A stretch of 45,743 nucleotides of DNA, taken from assembly GCA_937902995.1 (NCBI GenBank), contig CALEKY010000095.1, positions 1 through 45,743 on the forward strand, written 5' to 3'. The stretch comes from an uncultured Sinobacteraceae bacterium (GTDB lineage Bacteria; Pseudomonadota; Gammaproteobacteria; Steroidobacterales; Steroidobacteraceae). The notes under the pieces are model-generated. The model made no database searches and was not told the origin of the DNA. It saw only the letters and a list, made by a program, of their open reading frames with translations. Below are positions 26,372-35,342 of the stretch, piece after piece (within the stretch, counting starts at the first letter, position 1; every line of letters begins with the position of its first letter). The position numbers and the translations under genes are program-made.

Positions 26372-28261
26372 ATGAAACGGAAGGAATTCGTGCTCGCAGC
26401 GATGTCGTGCGTCATCGCGGCTCAGTCGCAAGCTCAGTCCATAGACGCGCTCAAGAAGCTCTCGCTCGATGAGCTACTGGACATTCAGGTCACCTCCGTC
26501 TCGAAGCACAGCGAGCCGCTGTCCGAAGCGCCTGCCTCGATCGTGGTCCTCACTGCGGAGGAGATTCGCCGATCGGGTGCGACCACCTTGCCTGAAGCGC
26601 TTCGCCTGGCGCCCTCGCTGCAGATCGCCCGAATCGATTCGGTGCAGTACGCCATCAGCGCGCGCGGTTTCAACAACGCAATCGGCAACAAGCTGCTCGT
26701 CCTGGTCGACGGCCGCACCATCTATACGCCGCTTTTCTCGGGCGTCTTCTGGGATCAGCAGGATGTCATGCTGGAGGACGTCGAGCGTATCGAGGTCATC
26801 ACCGGACCCGGCGCGACGCTCTGGGGCGCAAATGCCGTCAATGGCGTGATCAATGTGATCACACGCCCGGCGACGGAAACGACGGGCGAAATGTTGGTCG
26901 GCAGAGTCGGCGATTCCGAGCGCGGCGCTGCGTTGAGACTCGGCACCGACATCGGCAGCGGTGCCATTCGCTTCTACGGCAAGTATGCGGGCTTCGATCA
27001 CACGAAGCGCGCAGACGGATCGCGCGTTCCCGACGAATGGCGCCGCGTGCAGTTCGGTTTCCGTGCGGATTGGGCAAACGAGGAAGGGCTCTTCACTCTG
27101 CAGGGCGATGCATATGAGGGCAGGTCCGAGCATCGTGGGTTCGTGGCTGGCATCGAGTTCCCCGAAGTCAAGGTTGCGGGTGCAAACTTGCTGGGTCGCT
27201 GGCGGCGCACGCTGAGCGGCGGCTCCGAGCTTCAGGTTCAGGCATATGTCGACCGATCGGAGCGCGAGGATCGCTTGTTCTACGAGCCGACTGCGAGCAT
27301 CGCCGACCTCGAGTTCCAGCATTCGATTCCCGGGACGACCCACCATGTGCTGTGGGGTGGCGGCTATCGTTACGGTCGGGACGACGTCGGTCCCGGCTTT
27401 GCGACCGTGTTCGTGCCTGCGAAGCGTACGCTCCATTGGGCGAATCTGTTCGTTCAGGATGAAATCGAGCTTGCGAGAAACCTGCGGACAACGGTTGGAC
27501 TGAAGTTCGAGCACAACGACTACACGGGCGTCGAGTATCTACCGAGTCTGCGCGTGGCCTGGCAGATGACGGACGACCGTTTGTTTTGGGGCTCGCTTTC
27601 CCGGGCGGTGCGCGCGCCCGCGCGATACGACCGAGACGTGCGTTTCCCCGGCGATCCGCCGTTTCTCGTCGTCGGCGGACCGAACTTTCAATCGGAAGTC
27701 GCCAAGGTCGTCGAGCTCGGCTTTCGCGCGCGCGAAGGGCAGACGATCAGCTACTCGATCACGGGTTTCGTGCATTTCTGGGACAAGCTCCGCAGCGGCT
27801 CGGCGATTCCGGTCGAGATCGAGAACAAGATCGAAGGCGAAATCTATGGTGTGGAGGCATCGATCGATTATCAGCCCGTGAGCTGGTGGCTTCTGTCGGC
27901 GGGCCTTACCTATCTCGACGAGCACTTGAAGCTCGAGCGCGACAGCACCGATCAGGTCGGCGTGAACAATCCGACGCTGCGCAACGATCCCGATTACCAC
28001 TGGCTGCTGCGTTCGAGCTTCGACTTACCGCACGACGTCGAGTTGGATTTCAAGCTGTTCCGGGTCGGCTCGTTGCCGCAGCCGGTCGTGCCTTCCTACA
28101 CGGAGCTCGACGTCCGCGTGTCGTGGCACGTCACTCCGCGCGTCGAGCTCTCGCTGGTGGGGCGCAATCTGTTGCACGACTCGCACCCCGAGTACGGCGA
28201 TCCGCTGCCGCGCAGCGAGATCGAACGCAACGTCTACGGTCAGGTGCGATGGCGTTTCTGA
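26372..28261 (+). CDS. TonB-dependent receptor heading a YfiR/kinase operon
   Basis: A 629-residue receptor, much shorter than the one at 35-3085. Signal peptide residues 1-22 end in QSQAQ. The mature N terminus LKKLSLDELLDIQVTSVSKH is the form seen in the class sometimes annotated as plug-domain receptors beside signalling genes. The plug spans about 45-165 (PASIVVLTAEEIRRSG, DGRTIYTPLFSG, GATLWGANAVNGVINVIT), then the barrel, ending VRWRF with terminal phenylalanine. The start at ATG 26372 has GGAGG 14 bases upstream, a little far. The last 13 bases overlap the YfiR gene, so receptor and YfiR are translationally coupled. I infer that it imports or senses the signal read by the downstream kinases. 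Confidence 0.92.
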   Translation: MKRKEFVLAAMSCVIAAQSQAQSIDALKKLSLDELLDIQVTSVSKHSEPLSEAPASIVVLTAEEIRRSGATTLPEALRLAPSLQIARIDSVQYAISARGFNNAIGNKLLVLVDGRTIYTPLFSGVFWDQQDVMLEDVERIEVITGPGATLWGANAVNGVINVITRPATETTGEMLVGRVGDSERGAALRLGTDIGSGAIRFYGKYAGFDHTKRADGSRVPDEWRRVQFGFRADWANEEGLFTLQGDAYEGRSEHRGFVAGIEFPEVKVAGANLLGRWRRTLSGGSELQVQAYVDRSEREDRLFYEPTASIADLEFQHSIPGTTHHVLWGGGYRYGRDDVGPGFATVFVPAKRTLHWANLFVQDEIELARNLRTTVGLKFEHNDYTGVEYLPSLRVAWQMTDDRLFWGSLSRAVRAPARYDRDVRFPGDPPFLVVGGPNFQSEVAKVVELGFRAREGQTISYSITGFVHFWDKLRSGSAIPVEIENKIEGEIYGVEASIDYQPVSWWLLSAGLTYLDEHLKLERDSTDQVGVNNPTLRNDPDYHWLLRSSFDLPHDVELDFKLFRVGSLPQPVVPSYTELDVRVSWHVTPRVELSLVGRNLLHDSHPEYGDPLPRSEIERNVYGQVRWRF

Positions 28262-28791
28262 GACTGCTGCGCACTCTGCTCCTCGGCGCGGTTCTGACGA
28301 CGGGGCAAGCGGTCGGTGCACCGACCGAATACGAGATCAAGGCGGTCTTTCTGCTGCACTTCTCGCGCTTCGTCGAATGGCCGCCAGAAGCTTTTACGGC
28401 ACCGGATGCGCCGTTCGTCGTATGCGTGTTCGGTCACGATCCTTTCGGCGAGGCCCTCGATGCTGCCGTACGCGGCGAGATGCAGGGTCAACATCCGATT
28501 CTGGCGCGCAGGATTTTCAACGTTACCGAGGCGCGCGAATGCCATATCTTGTTCTTGCATCGCTCGGAGGACGCACGGCTCGCTGAAATTCTTACAACTT
28601 TGGGCCGCAACAGCACGCTCACCGTGAGCGATTCGGTGCGCGGCGTACGGCGCGGCGAGGTGATTCGTCTGATCACGGACAACGACCGCATTCGTCTGCG
28701 CATCGACGTGGATGCCGCGCGCGCCGCTCGCTTGAAGATCAAATCCAATCTGCTGCGCGCAGCGGAGCTCGTCGGATCCACGGGGGACTGA
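28249..28791 (+). CDS. YfiR-family (DUF4154) periplasmic protein
   Basis: A 180-residue YfiR/DUF4154 protein. A signal peptide covers residues 1-23 (LLRTLLLGAVLTTGQAVGA). The mature domain begins with the family hallmark YEIKAVFLLHFSRFVEWP (28-45) and ends with the conserved RIDVDAARAARLKIKSNLLR helix. In Pseudomonas aeruginosa YfiR is a periplasmic inhibitor that acts on the CHASE8 sensor of the diguanylate cyclase YfiN. Only two cysteines (C59, C98) occur in the mature protein. The gene overlaps the receptor gene by 13 bases and ends 2 bases before the CHASE8-containing kinase gene, so its partner is very probably that kinase. Confidence 0.92.
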   Translation: MAFLRLLRTLLLGAVLTTGQAVGAPTEYEIKAVFLLHFSRFVEWPPEAFTAPDAPFVVCVFGHDPFGEALDAAVRGEMQGQHPILARRIFNVTEARECHILFLHRSEDARLAEILTTLGRNSTLTVSDSVRGVRRGEVIRLITDNDRIRLRIDVDAARAARLKIKSNLLRAAELVGSTGD

Positions 28792-28793
28792 AG

Positions 28794-31190
28794 ATGACCG
28801 CTCGAACCGTACCGATTCGTGCGCAGCTCATGAGAATGCTGCTGCTCACGAGCGGAATGGTTCTGCTGTTTACTTGCGCGGCGTTCGTCACATACGAGCT
28901 GACGACCTTCAGGCAATCGACCACCCGCCATTTGTCCACGCTCGGTCAAGCGATTGCGGCCAACAGTACGGCGGCGTTGGCCTTCGACAATCCCAGCGAT
29001 GCGAAGACAGTGCTGTCCGCGTTTCGCGCCGATCGATCAATCGTGGCCGCTGCGCTCTACGACAGCTCGGGGAACTTGTTCGCGTCGTACCCGGACGATC
29101 TCACGCCCGACGATCTGCCGCGCGTCGTTCAGTCGAACGGTTATCGGTTCGAGGACGGGCACGTGCTCGGTTTCGAGCCGGTCATGGAGGCGGGTCGTCC
29201 GCTCGGCACCTTGTTCTTGAAATCCGACTTGAGCGCCATCCGCGAGCGTTTCCGTTCCTATGGGCTGATCACGGGCATCGTGATTGCGCTATCCGCGTTA
29301 CTTGCCTATTTCGTCTCGTACCGGCAGCAATCGCGCATCTCGAAACCGATTCTGGCGTTGGCCGAGAAGGCGCGAGCGGTTTCGGATCACAACGATTACA
29401 CGGTGCGCGCGGAGCGGTCTAGAACGCGTGAAATCGATTCGCTCACCGATGCCTTCAACCACATGCTGACGCAGATCGAGCGTTCGGAATCGCGGTTGCG
29501 CGCGCAAATGGGCCGCTTGAGCCTGCTTCAGCACATCACTTCTGCGATCGGCGATCGTCAGGATCTGCCGAGCATCTTCCAGGTCGTGCTACGCAGCGTC
29601 GAGGAGAACTTACCGATCGATTTCGGCTGTTTTTGCCTGCACGAGGGCGCGAACGATACGCTCACCGTTAAGGCCGTCGGCGCGGCGAGCCAGCCGCTTG
29701 CGGCCACGCTCGGACTGACGGAGCACACGAGTCTGCCCATCGATCCCAACGGTCTGTCTCGGTGCATGCACGGCCAGCTCGTCTACGAGCCCGACGTGCG
29801 CGATGTGCCGTTCCCGTTTCCGCAGCGGCTCGCGGACGGCGGTTTGCGATCGCTCGTGATCGCGCCCTTGAGCGTGGAGAGCAATGTCTTCGGCGCATTC
29901 ATCAGCGCGCGCCGCGAGCCGCATGCCTTCACGAGCGCCGATTGCGAGTTCCTGAAACAGTTGAGCGAGCACGTCGCGCTCGCTGCCCACCAGGCGCAGC
30001 TCTACAATGCCCTGCAGCGAGCCTACGACGACCTGCGCCAATCGCAGCACGCCGTGATGCAGCAGGAGCGTCTGCGCGCGCTCGGACAAATGGCGAGCGG
30101 CATCGCACACGACATCAACAATGCGCTCTCGCCGGTCTCGCTCTATACCGAGTCGCTCCTCGAGCACGAGCCGAATTTGAGCGCGCGCGCACGATCTTCC
30201 CTCGAAGTCATCCAACGGGCGATCGACGACGTGGCGAGCACGGTCGCACGCATGCGCGAGTTCTATCGCAAGCGCGAGCCTGAGCTCGCGTTGGGGGCAG
30301 TGGATCTCAACCGGATGGTGGAGCAAGTTCTCGAGTTGACGCGCGCCCGATGGTTGGATGTGCCTCAGCAGCGCGGTGCCGTGATCGAGCTGAACAAAGA
30401 GCTCGATCGGGAGCTGCCGGAGATCATGGGCGCAGAAGGCGAGATCAGGGACGCACTGACGAATCTCGTGCTCAATGCCGCCGATGCCATGGCGGATGGC
30501 GGTACGTTGACGATCCGTACGAGTGCTCTGGAAGCTGCGTCCGGCGAGCGGCTCGCGAAAATCGAAGTGATCGATACCGGTGTCGGCATGGACGAGGAGA
30601 CACGGCGACGTTGTCTCGAGCCGTTCTTCACGACGAAGGGCGAGCGCGGCACCGGCCTAGGCCTCGCCATGGTTTACGGCATGGTTCAGCGTCATCGCGG
30701 CGAGCTCGAGATCGAGAGCGCTCCGGGCCAAGGTACGACGGTTCGACTCATCTTCCCGGGTTACGAGCAGTCGCTCCACGAGACCATGCGCTTGCCGACG
30801 GCGGCGTTGCCCAAACGGCGTTTGCGAGTGCTGTTGATCGACGACGATCCGACGATCATCAAAGCGATGCAGGATGCGCTCGAGGCGGATGGACATACGA
30901 CGGTCGCTGCGAACAGCGGACAAGCAGGCATCGATACGTTTACGGCAGCATTCGGCACGGCCAACGCGTTCGCGCTGGTGTTCACCGATCTCGGCATGCC
31001 GCGGGTCGACGGCCGTAAAGTGGCGGACGAGATCAAGCGTCTTTCGCCGAGCACACCCGTTGTGCTGTTGACGGGTTGGGGGCAGCGCATGCTGACCGAG
31101 AACGACATTCCGCCGAACGTCGATCGCGTCCTCAGCAAGCCGCCGCGGCTGCACGAAGTGCGCCTTGCCATCAGGGAGCTTGTCGAATGA
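28794..31190 (+). CDS. Membrane CHASE8-HAMP-GAF hybrid histidine kinase with receiver
   Basis: A 798-residue hybrid kinase. TM1 at about 14-33 and TM2 at about 157-175 enclose a periplasmic CHASE8-like domain (LGQAIAANSTAALAFDNP; VAAALYDSSGNLFASY). HAMP follows (about 175-230), then a GAF domain (about 255-400). The kinase core has H439 in GIAHDINNALSP, N box NLVLNAADA (N561), G1 DTGVGMD, F box and G2 GTGLGLAMV. A C-terminal receiver has the acidic pocket 683-685, phospho-acceptor D732 and K782. GGGGGA precedes the ATG. CHASE8 is the sensor type that YfiR controls in YfiN, but there is no GGDEF domain here. The stop overlaps the next start (ATGA). It probably autophosphorylates in response to release of YfiR. 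Confidence 0.93.
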   Translation: MTARTVPIRAQLMRMLLLTSGMVLLFTCAAFVTYELTTFRQSTTRHLSTLGQAIAANSTAALAFDNPSDAKTVLSAFRADRSIVAAALYDSSGNLFASYPDDLTPDDLPRVVQSNGYRFEDGHVLGFEPVMEAGRPLGTLFLKSDLSAIRERFRSYGLITGIVIALSALLAYFVSYRQQSRISKPILALAEKARAVSDHNDYTVRAERSRTREIDSLTDAFNHMLTQIERSESRLRAQMGRLSLLQHITSAIGDRQDLPSIFQVVLRSVEENLPIDFGCFCLHEGANDTLTVKAVGAASQPLAATLGLTEHTSLPIDPNGLSRCMHGQLVYEPDVRDVPFPFPQRLADGGLRSLVIAPLSVESNVFGAFISARREPHAFTSADCEFLKQLSEHVALAAHQAQLYNALQRAYDDLRQSQHAVMQQERLRALGQMASGIAHDINNALSPVSLYTESLLEHEPNLSARARSSLEVIQRAIDDVASTVARMREFYRKREPELALGAVDLNRMVEQVLELTRARWLDVPQQRGAVIELNKELDRELPEIMGAEGEIRDALTNLVLNAADAMADGGTLTIRTSALEAASGERLAKIEVIDTGVGMDEETRRRCLEPFFTTKGERGTGLGLAMVYGMVQRHRGELEIESAPGQGTTVRLIFPGYEQSLHETMRLPTAALPKRRLRVLLIDDDPTIIKAMQDALEADGHTTVAANSGQAGIDTFTAAFGTANAFALVFTDLGMPRVDGRKVADEIKRLSPSTPVVLLTGWGQRMLTENDIPPNVDRVLSKPPRLHEVRLAIRELVE

Positions 31191-32326
31191 ATGCCGAGCT
31201 GCGCGCACGATTGCTCATCGTCGACGACGAGGCGCAGCAGATGAAGGCGCTGTGCGACACGCTCGAACGTGAAGGTTATCGAACGACCGGTTACACCTCG
31301 GCGAAGAGAGCGCTCGATGCTTTGCGTCCTAGCGAGTTCGATTTGCTGCTGACGGATCTCATGATGCCGGAAATGGACGGCATTGCGTTGCTCAAGGCTG
31401 CGACCGAAATCGATCCGGACATCGTCGCCATCCTGATGACCGGTCATGGCACGATCGATTCTGCCGTCAATGCCATGCGTAGCGGCGCGCTCGACTACAT
31501 CTTGAAGCCGTTCAAACTCTCCACGGTGTTGCCCGTCATCGAGCGGGCCCTGGAGATTCGGCGTCTGCGCGTCGAGAACGCCGCATTGGTGAGACGCGAG
31601 CGGGCGTATATCGCTGAGCTCGAGGCGGCGAACGGCGATCTCGAAGCATTCTCCTGGACGGTCTCCCACGATTTGCGTGCACCATTGCGCACCGTGAGCG
31701 GATTCTGCGAGATGTTTCTCGAGGATTACGGCCAACACGTGCCGCCTGAAGGACGAGCGTTGCTCGATCGCGTCGTGAGCGGCGCGGTGCGCATGGATCG
31801 CATGATCGAAGATCTGCTCCGGTTTTCCCGCTGCAGCCGTCAGCCTTTGGTCAAGCGTCCAGTCGATCTCGAGCAAATCGTGCAGAAAGTGTTGTCGGAA
31901 CTTCAGGCGGAGAATGCCGGACGCCCGATCGAGCTACGCATCGGCAAGCTTCCGCGCTGCGATGCGGATGCCGCATTGCTCGAGCTCGCGCTGACGAATT
32001 TGCTATCGAACGCCTTCAAGTTCACCCGCAACCGATCGCCGGCGGTGATCGAGCTTGGCACGACGGATGCCGAATCCGAGGATGAGGTCGTGCTGTTCGT
32101 GCGAGATAACGGCGCGGGCTTCGATATGCGCTACGCCAGCAAGCTGTTCGGCGTCTTCCAGCGCTTGCACTCGCAGTCGGAGTTCGAAGGCACGGGTGTC
32201 GGTTTGTCGATCGTGCGCCGGATCGTCGAGCGGCACGGCGGGCGCATCTGGGCCGAGAGCGAGCCGGAGAAGGGCGCGTGTTTTTTCTTGACGTTGCCCT
32301 TGCCGGAGGACGGCGCGGCCGGCTAG
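31187..32326 (+). CDS. Receiver-first soluble histidine kinase
   Basis: A 379-residue cytoplasmic protein in reversed order: receiver domain at residues 8-122 (acidic pair D13/D14, phospho-acceptor D57 in LLTDLMMPEMDG, K108 in LKPF), a short coiled linker (125-152), then HisKA with H161 in WTVSHDLRAPL and HATPase_c with N box NLLSNAFKF (271-279), DNGAGFD and GTGVGLSIV. No transmembrane segment and no DNA-binding or GGDEF output. The ATG at 31187 overlaps the upstream stop (ATGA), giving strict coupling. The receiver probably takes phosphate from the membrane kinase and gates this second kinase, so a further response regulator must be encoded elsewhere. The gene ends 50 bases from a convergent TPR gene. 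Confidence 0.92.
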   Translation: MNAELRARLLIVDDEAQQMKALCDTLEREGYRTTGYTSAKRALDALRPSEFDLLLTDLMMPEMDGIALLKAATEIDPDIVAILMTGHGTIDSAVNAMRSGALDYILKPFKLSTVLPVIERALEIRRLRVENAALVRRERAYIAELEAANGDLEAFSWTVSHDLRAPLRTVSGFCEMFLEDYGQHVPPEGRALLDRVVSGAVRMDRMIEDLLRFSRCSRQPLVKRPVDLEQIVQKVLSELQAENAGRPIELRIGKLPRCDADAALLELALTNLLSNAFKFTRNRSPAVIELGTTDAESEDEVVLFVRDNGAGFDMRYASKLFGVFQRLHSQSEFEGTGVGLSIVRRIVERHGGRIWAESEPEKGACFFLTLPLPEDGAAG

Positions 32327-32376
32327 CGGGCTCGCCCGAATCTCCGGCGTTTCAATTGTCCTAGCGTCCGGCGCGC

Positions 32377-33981
32377 TCAAGTCGCCATGCGGCGCGCATG
32401 AGCGAGCTCGGGCCGATCTCCTGACGCATCGGCACAGATCGCCGCGATCTGGCGATAGTACTTGCGCGCAAGATCGGTCCGCAGCAGCCGCTCGGCGGTG
32501 CGTCCGGCGCCGTAGAGCGCGAGAAAGCGGTTCGGTTCTTTCGCAATGGTGCTATCGAAAGCGGCAAGTGCCTCTTCGAACCTTCCTGATTCGAACAGCA
32601 TGAAGCCGAGCATCTCGCGAGCCGGCGCCAGCGGCCCGGGAGTAATCGCAGACTTTTCGGTGGCATCTTCAGCGTCCGCGGCGGCGCGCATCGTTTCGAG
32701 CGCTTCCGGAATCTTTCCTTCGGCGAATTGCACCCACGCGATGGCGCCGCGGCGTTGGATGTCGATGATCTCGGCCCAGTAGGCGTCTTGCATCGCGAGC
32801 GCGCGGTCGCGAAGCGCCTGCAGGCGGTCGATCTCGGGTGCGGCAGCCTGCGGATTTCCCGAGCGCGCGGCACCGACTGCGCGCGCGAAACGCGTCATCG
32901 CTTCGACGTATGGCGGCGCGGAAAAGCCCGGTATCGACAGGTTTGCCGCATCTTTCCATTGCCGGCGTTCCAGTGCGTAGCGCGCGGGGATCGCTGCGAG
33001 CGCGAATGGATTCGCCCCGGTAGAGACGAGCCGGTTCGCACGCTCGACCACTTCCTTGGCCTCGGCGTCCATGCCCATCTGCAGATAGGCGTAAGCCATG
33101 TAATCGAGCGCGTGCAATACGGCGCCGGGTTCCTTGGTACGTTCCGCCGTTTCCGCCGATCTGCGATTCGTTGCCACGGATTCGCGCCACATCCCCACGC
33201 GCGTGAACGTGTGCGACGGCATGTGCAACGCATGCGGCACGGCAGGTGCAATGTCCGCGTAGGCGCGTGCCGCGGGCAACGCTCTCTCTGCAAGCGGCGG
33301 CACATCGTACGCATGGATGATGTAGTGAGCGAGGCCCGGATGTTTCGGCATCCGCTCGAACAACGGTTCGAGAATCGCGCCGGCTTTCAATTGCCGGACG
33401 AACGTCTTGTCTTCCGGCTCAGCCGCCTGCGAAATGGCGAGCGCCCAGAAGATCCGCGCTTCCACGTCGTTCGGATAGGCGGCTGCGAGCGCCTCCATCG
33501 CGGCTTCATATTCGAGGATGCGTGCGCGCTGCGTGCTCGGATCGGCGCTAGCGAAGAGGCGGGCGACGGCGGCGAGATACGCTCGCTCGCGCTCGGTCGG
33601 CTGGCCTGTGCGCATGCCTTTCTCGAGCGCCGCCTGGCCGAGCGCAATGAGCTGTTGGGAACGCAGGCCCGCAAACGGATTACCCCAATGCGTGAGGGCA
33701 ATGCCCCAATAGGCGATCGCACACTGCGGATCGGTGCTCAGCACTCGCTCGAACGCTGCGCGGGCTTCGGGAAACCAGAACGAATGCAGCAGCGAGACGG
33801 CGCGATTGAAAGTTTCCGTCACCTCCGCGGCACAGGAGGTTTCGAAGCGGGCGACGCCGATGTTTTCTTCTGTCAGTTGCGTTGCAGGATGTGCTGCATG
33901 ATCGTGCGTGTCTTGCGCGAGAGGGCTTGTTGCGATCAGCGAGCAGACGAGCGAAATGGCGACGCGCTTTGCGTATTTCAT
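32377..33981 (-). CDS. Secreted tetratricopeptide-repeat protein
   Basis: A 534-residue protein with a signal peptide (VAISLVCSLIATSPLAQ), a short histidine-rich mature N terminus (DTHDHAAH) and many TPR-like helical hairpins. The clearest are FNRAVSLLHSFWFPEARAAFERVLSTDPQ, continuing to a WGIALTHWGNP motif, and, near the C terminus, EMLGFMLFESGRFEEALAAF and KEPNRFLALYGAGRTAE. It is probably a periplasmic scaffold; family members of this architecture are usually left as hypothetical. I use ATG 33981, with AGGGAG 5 bases upstream, over the GTG at 33987 that overlaps that site. It is convergent with the kinase operon. The HDHAAH stretch may bind metal, a guess. Confidence 0.85.
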   Translation of the reverse strand: MKYAKRVAISLVCSLIATSPLAQDTHDHAAHPATQLTEENIGVARFETSCAAEVTETFNRAVSLLHSFWFPEARAAFERVLSTDPQCAIAYWGIALTHWGNPFAGLRSQQLIALGQAALEKGMRTGQPTERERAYLAAVARLFASADPSTQRARILEYEAAMEALAAAYPNDVEARIFWALAISQAAEPEDKTFVRQLKAGAILEPLFERMPKHPGLAHYIIHAYDVPPLAERALPAARAYADIAPAVPHALHMPSHTFTRVGMWRESVATNRRSAETAERTKEPGAVLHALDYMAYAYLQMGMDAEAKEVVERANRLVSTGANPFALAAIPARYALERRQWKDAANLSIPGFSAPPYVEAMTRFARAVGAARSGNPQAAAPEIDRLQALRDRALAMQDAYWAEIIDIQRRGAIAWVQFAEGKIPEALETMRAAADAEDATEKSAITPGPLAPAREMLGFMLFESGRFEEALAAFDSTIAKEPNRFLALYGAGRTAERLLRTDLARKYYRQIAAICADASGDRPELAHARRMAT

Positions 33982-34172
33982 GACCACTCCCTTCGGGCCG
34001 GTGCCATGTCCCGCAAGTCGTCAGCCTAGCAGAATTTACAGTTGAGGCGTCCACGGCCGGGGCCTGCGCGAGCTTGGTGCTCGGCCGGTCATCGCAAAGA
34101 TTTGGCGCAGCCAGCGCCGGGGACTGTTGCTGAACTCGTCGGATCGCGACCGAAACGGCGGCCGGTCGGCGA

Positions 34173-34577
34173 TCAGCGTCCGGTCGTCAGAAGCGAGAGG
34201 GTGTCCCGCGTCGATTGCGGCATATCGATGAATTGCAGACCGGCGTGATAGGTCTTGCTGTTGACGGCATCGCAGTGGCGAACGCGGCACTGAATCGCGA
34301 GCTCGTAGTCGGACCCGCAGACCGACAACTGGATCGTGAGCTTGCATTCCTGGTTGAACGGCAGGCGCGAATCGAGCGTGACGCCCGCACCCGAAAGCGA
34401 CAGATCGTTGATGCGCACAGGAAGGCGCTTGTCGCGGAACTCCACGGTACCGATGAGCGACGATGCTGTTTCGTGGCGCACCGCTCGGCGCTGCTCTTCG
34501 GTTTGGAGCAGCGTCTCGCCCGTCAGATCGATTTCCACTTCCACTTCGAACGGATCGGGTGAGTTCGGTGAGCTCAT
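34173..34577 (-). CDS. PilZ-domain protein (putative c-di-GMP receptor)
   Basis: A 134-residue single-domain PilZ protein. The c-di-GMP-binding signature is complete: RxxxR at 30-34 (RRAVR) and DxSxxG at 58-63 (DLSLSG). The beta-barrel continues through LTIQLSVCG and the terminal GLQFIDMPQSTRDTL. The first 28 residues are acidic and probably flexible. PilZ proteins act as c-di-GMP effectors for motility, polysaccharide or adhesion. It lies about 190 bases upstream of the TPR gene on the same strand. Its closeness to a YfiR operon is suggestive because YfiR systems classically govern c-di-GMP, but no GGDEF or EAL gene is in this window. Confidence 0.9.
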   Translation of the reverse strand: MSSPNSPDPFEVEVEIDLTGETLLQTEEQRRAVRHETASSLIGTVEFRDKRLPVRINDLSLSGAGVTLDSRLPFNQECKLTIQLSVCGSDYELAIQCRVRHCDAVNSKTYHAGLQFIDMPQSTRDTLSLLTTGR

Positions 34578-34737
34578 GGTCGTCGAGACTTAAGTGAAGT
34601 CGGGTGCGATCGTTGCACGCGCATCCCGGCAACGAAACGGACTGCGTCGCAATATGTGACGCTCGTCAGGAAATCTCGGATGTGTCATCGCGGTGGCGCG
34701 GGTGCGCGCCGGCATATGAATTGAGCGGCAGATAGAT

Positions 34738-34974
34738 CTATCGGCCCGGCGAGCGGCGTCGGCGACGCGCGCGCTCGGGTCCGAGCGGGGTTTGGAGCTG
34801 TAACTGTGCAGCTTCGCGCGCCTTGGCGATGGTGGGATAACCGCTCATGCGATCGAACAGATCGCCGATCTCGCACGGTTGGTACGTGGCGCGCTCGTAA
34901 CCGAACCCCGTGTGGTCCGCGAAGATCCGCACATACCCCGTATCGTTGTTCAGCAAGTCGACGAGCTGGCGCAT
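34738..34974 (-). CDS. Small basic-tailed protein of unknown function
   Basis: About 78 residues from ATG 34974, or 83 from a TTG at 34989. The core (VDLLNNDTGYVRIFADHTGF, then YPTIAKAREAAQLQLQ) has ordinary composition and codon use, and the last 12 residues are mostly arginine (RARRRRRSPGR). No family is recognised, and no strong ribosome-binding site precedes either start. It is divergent from the PAS kinase gene. The mixed, non-repetitive core makes it look like a real gene, but this is uncertain. Confidence 0.45.
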   Translation of the reverse strand: MRQLVDLLNNDTGYVRIFADHTGFGYERATYQPCEIGDLFDRMSGYPTIAKAREAAQLQLQTPLGPERARRRRRSPGR

Positions 34975-34989
34975 GCGTGTGTCGAGCAA

Positions 34990-35342
34990 TCCAGGTCGGC
35001 GGGGAATCTATAAGACATATTCAGCGGCCAGTGAGACGCAGTTCTCATTGTATGCAACCGCAGCGGGAGCTGTCTCGCCTAGAACCTCGATCCTCGCGCG
35101 CCCGCGGAAGCGAGCTTTATCGGCACTCATGGCGCTGCAACAAGCCGACCCTCGTGGAAATGCCACGATGGATGCGAACCCCCCTCTTGCGCGATTGTTT
35201 CGTCGAGGGCTGCCGGGGTTTGAGGAGGGGGAGGGACCCGCCGCCCTGCCATGGAGTTGCCGCCGATACCCCGTGCGCCGCTTTCGTGCCGCTCCAGCAG
35301 ACTCAAGCGCGCGAGTCGCGCGTCGACGATTTCGCGGGGAAC
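34990..35342. other. Gene-free stretch upstream of the PAS kinase
   Basis: About 350 bases. Reading frames through it on both strands are long only because of base composition; they are arginine/cysteine-rich and carry no domain. It should contain the promoter of the kinase; I cannot identify it. Confidence 0.45.

Noticed and set aside
34806..35342. In-frame N-terminal extension of the PAS kinase
   Set aside because: The extension is cysteine/arginine-rich with no domain, and the ATG at 35343 has a ribosome-binding site just before the first structured residues.
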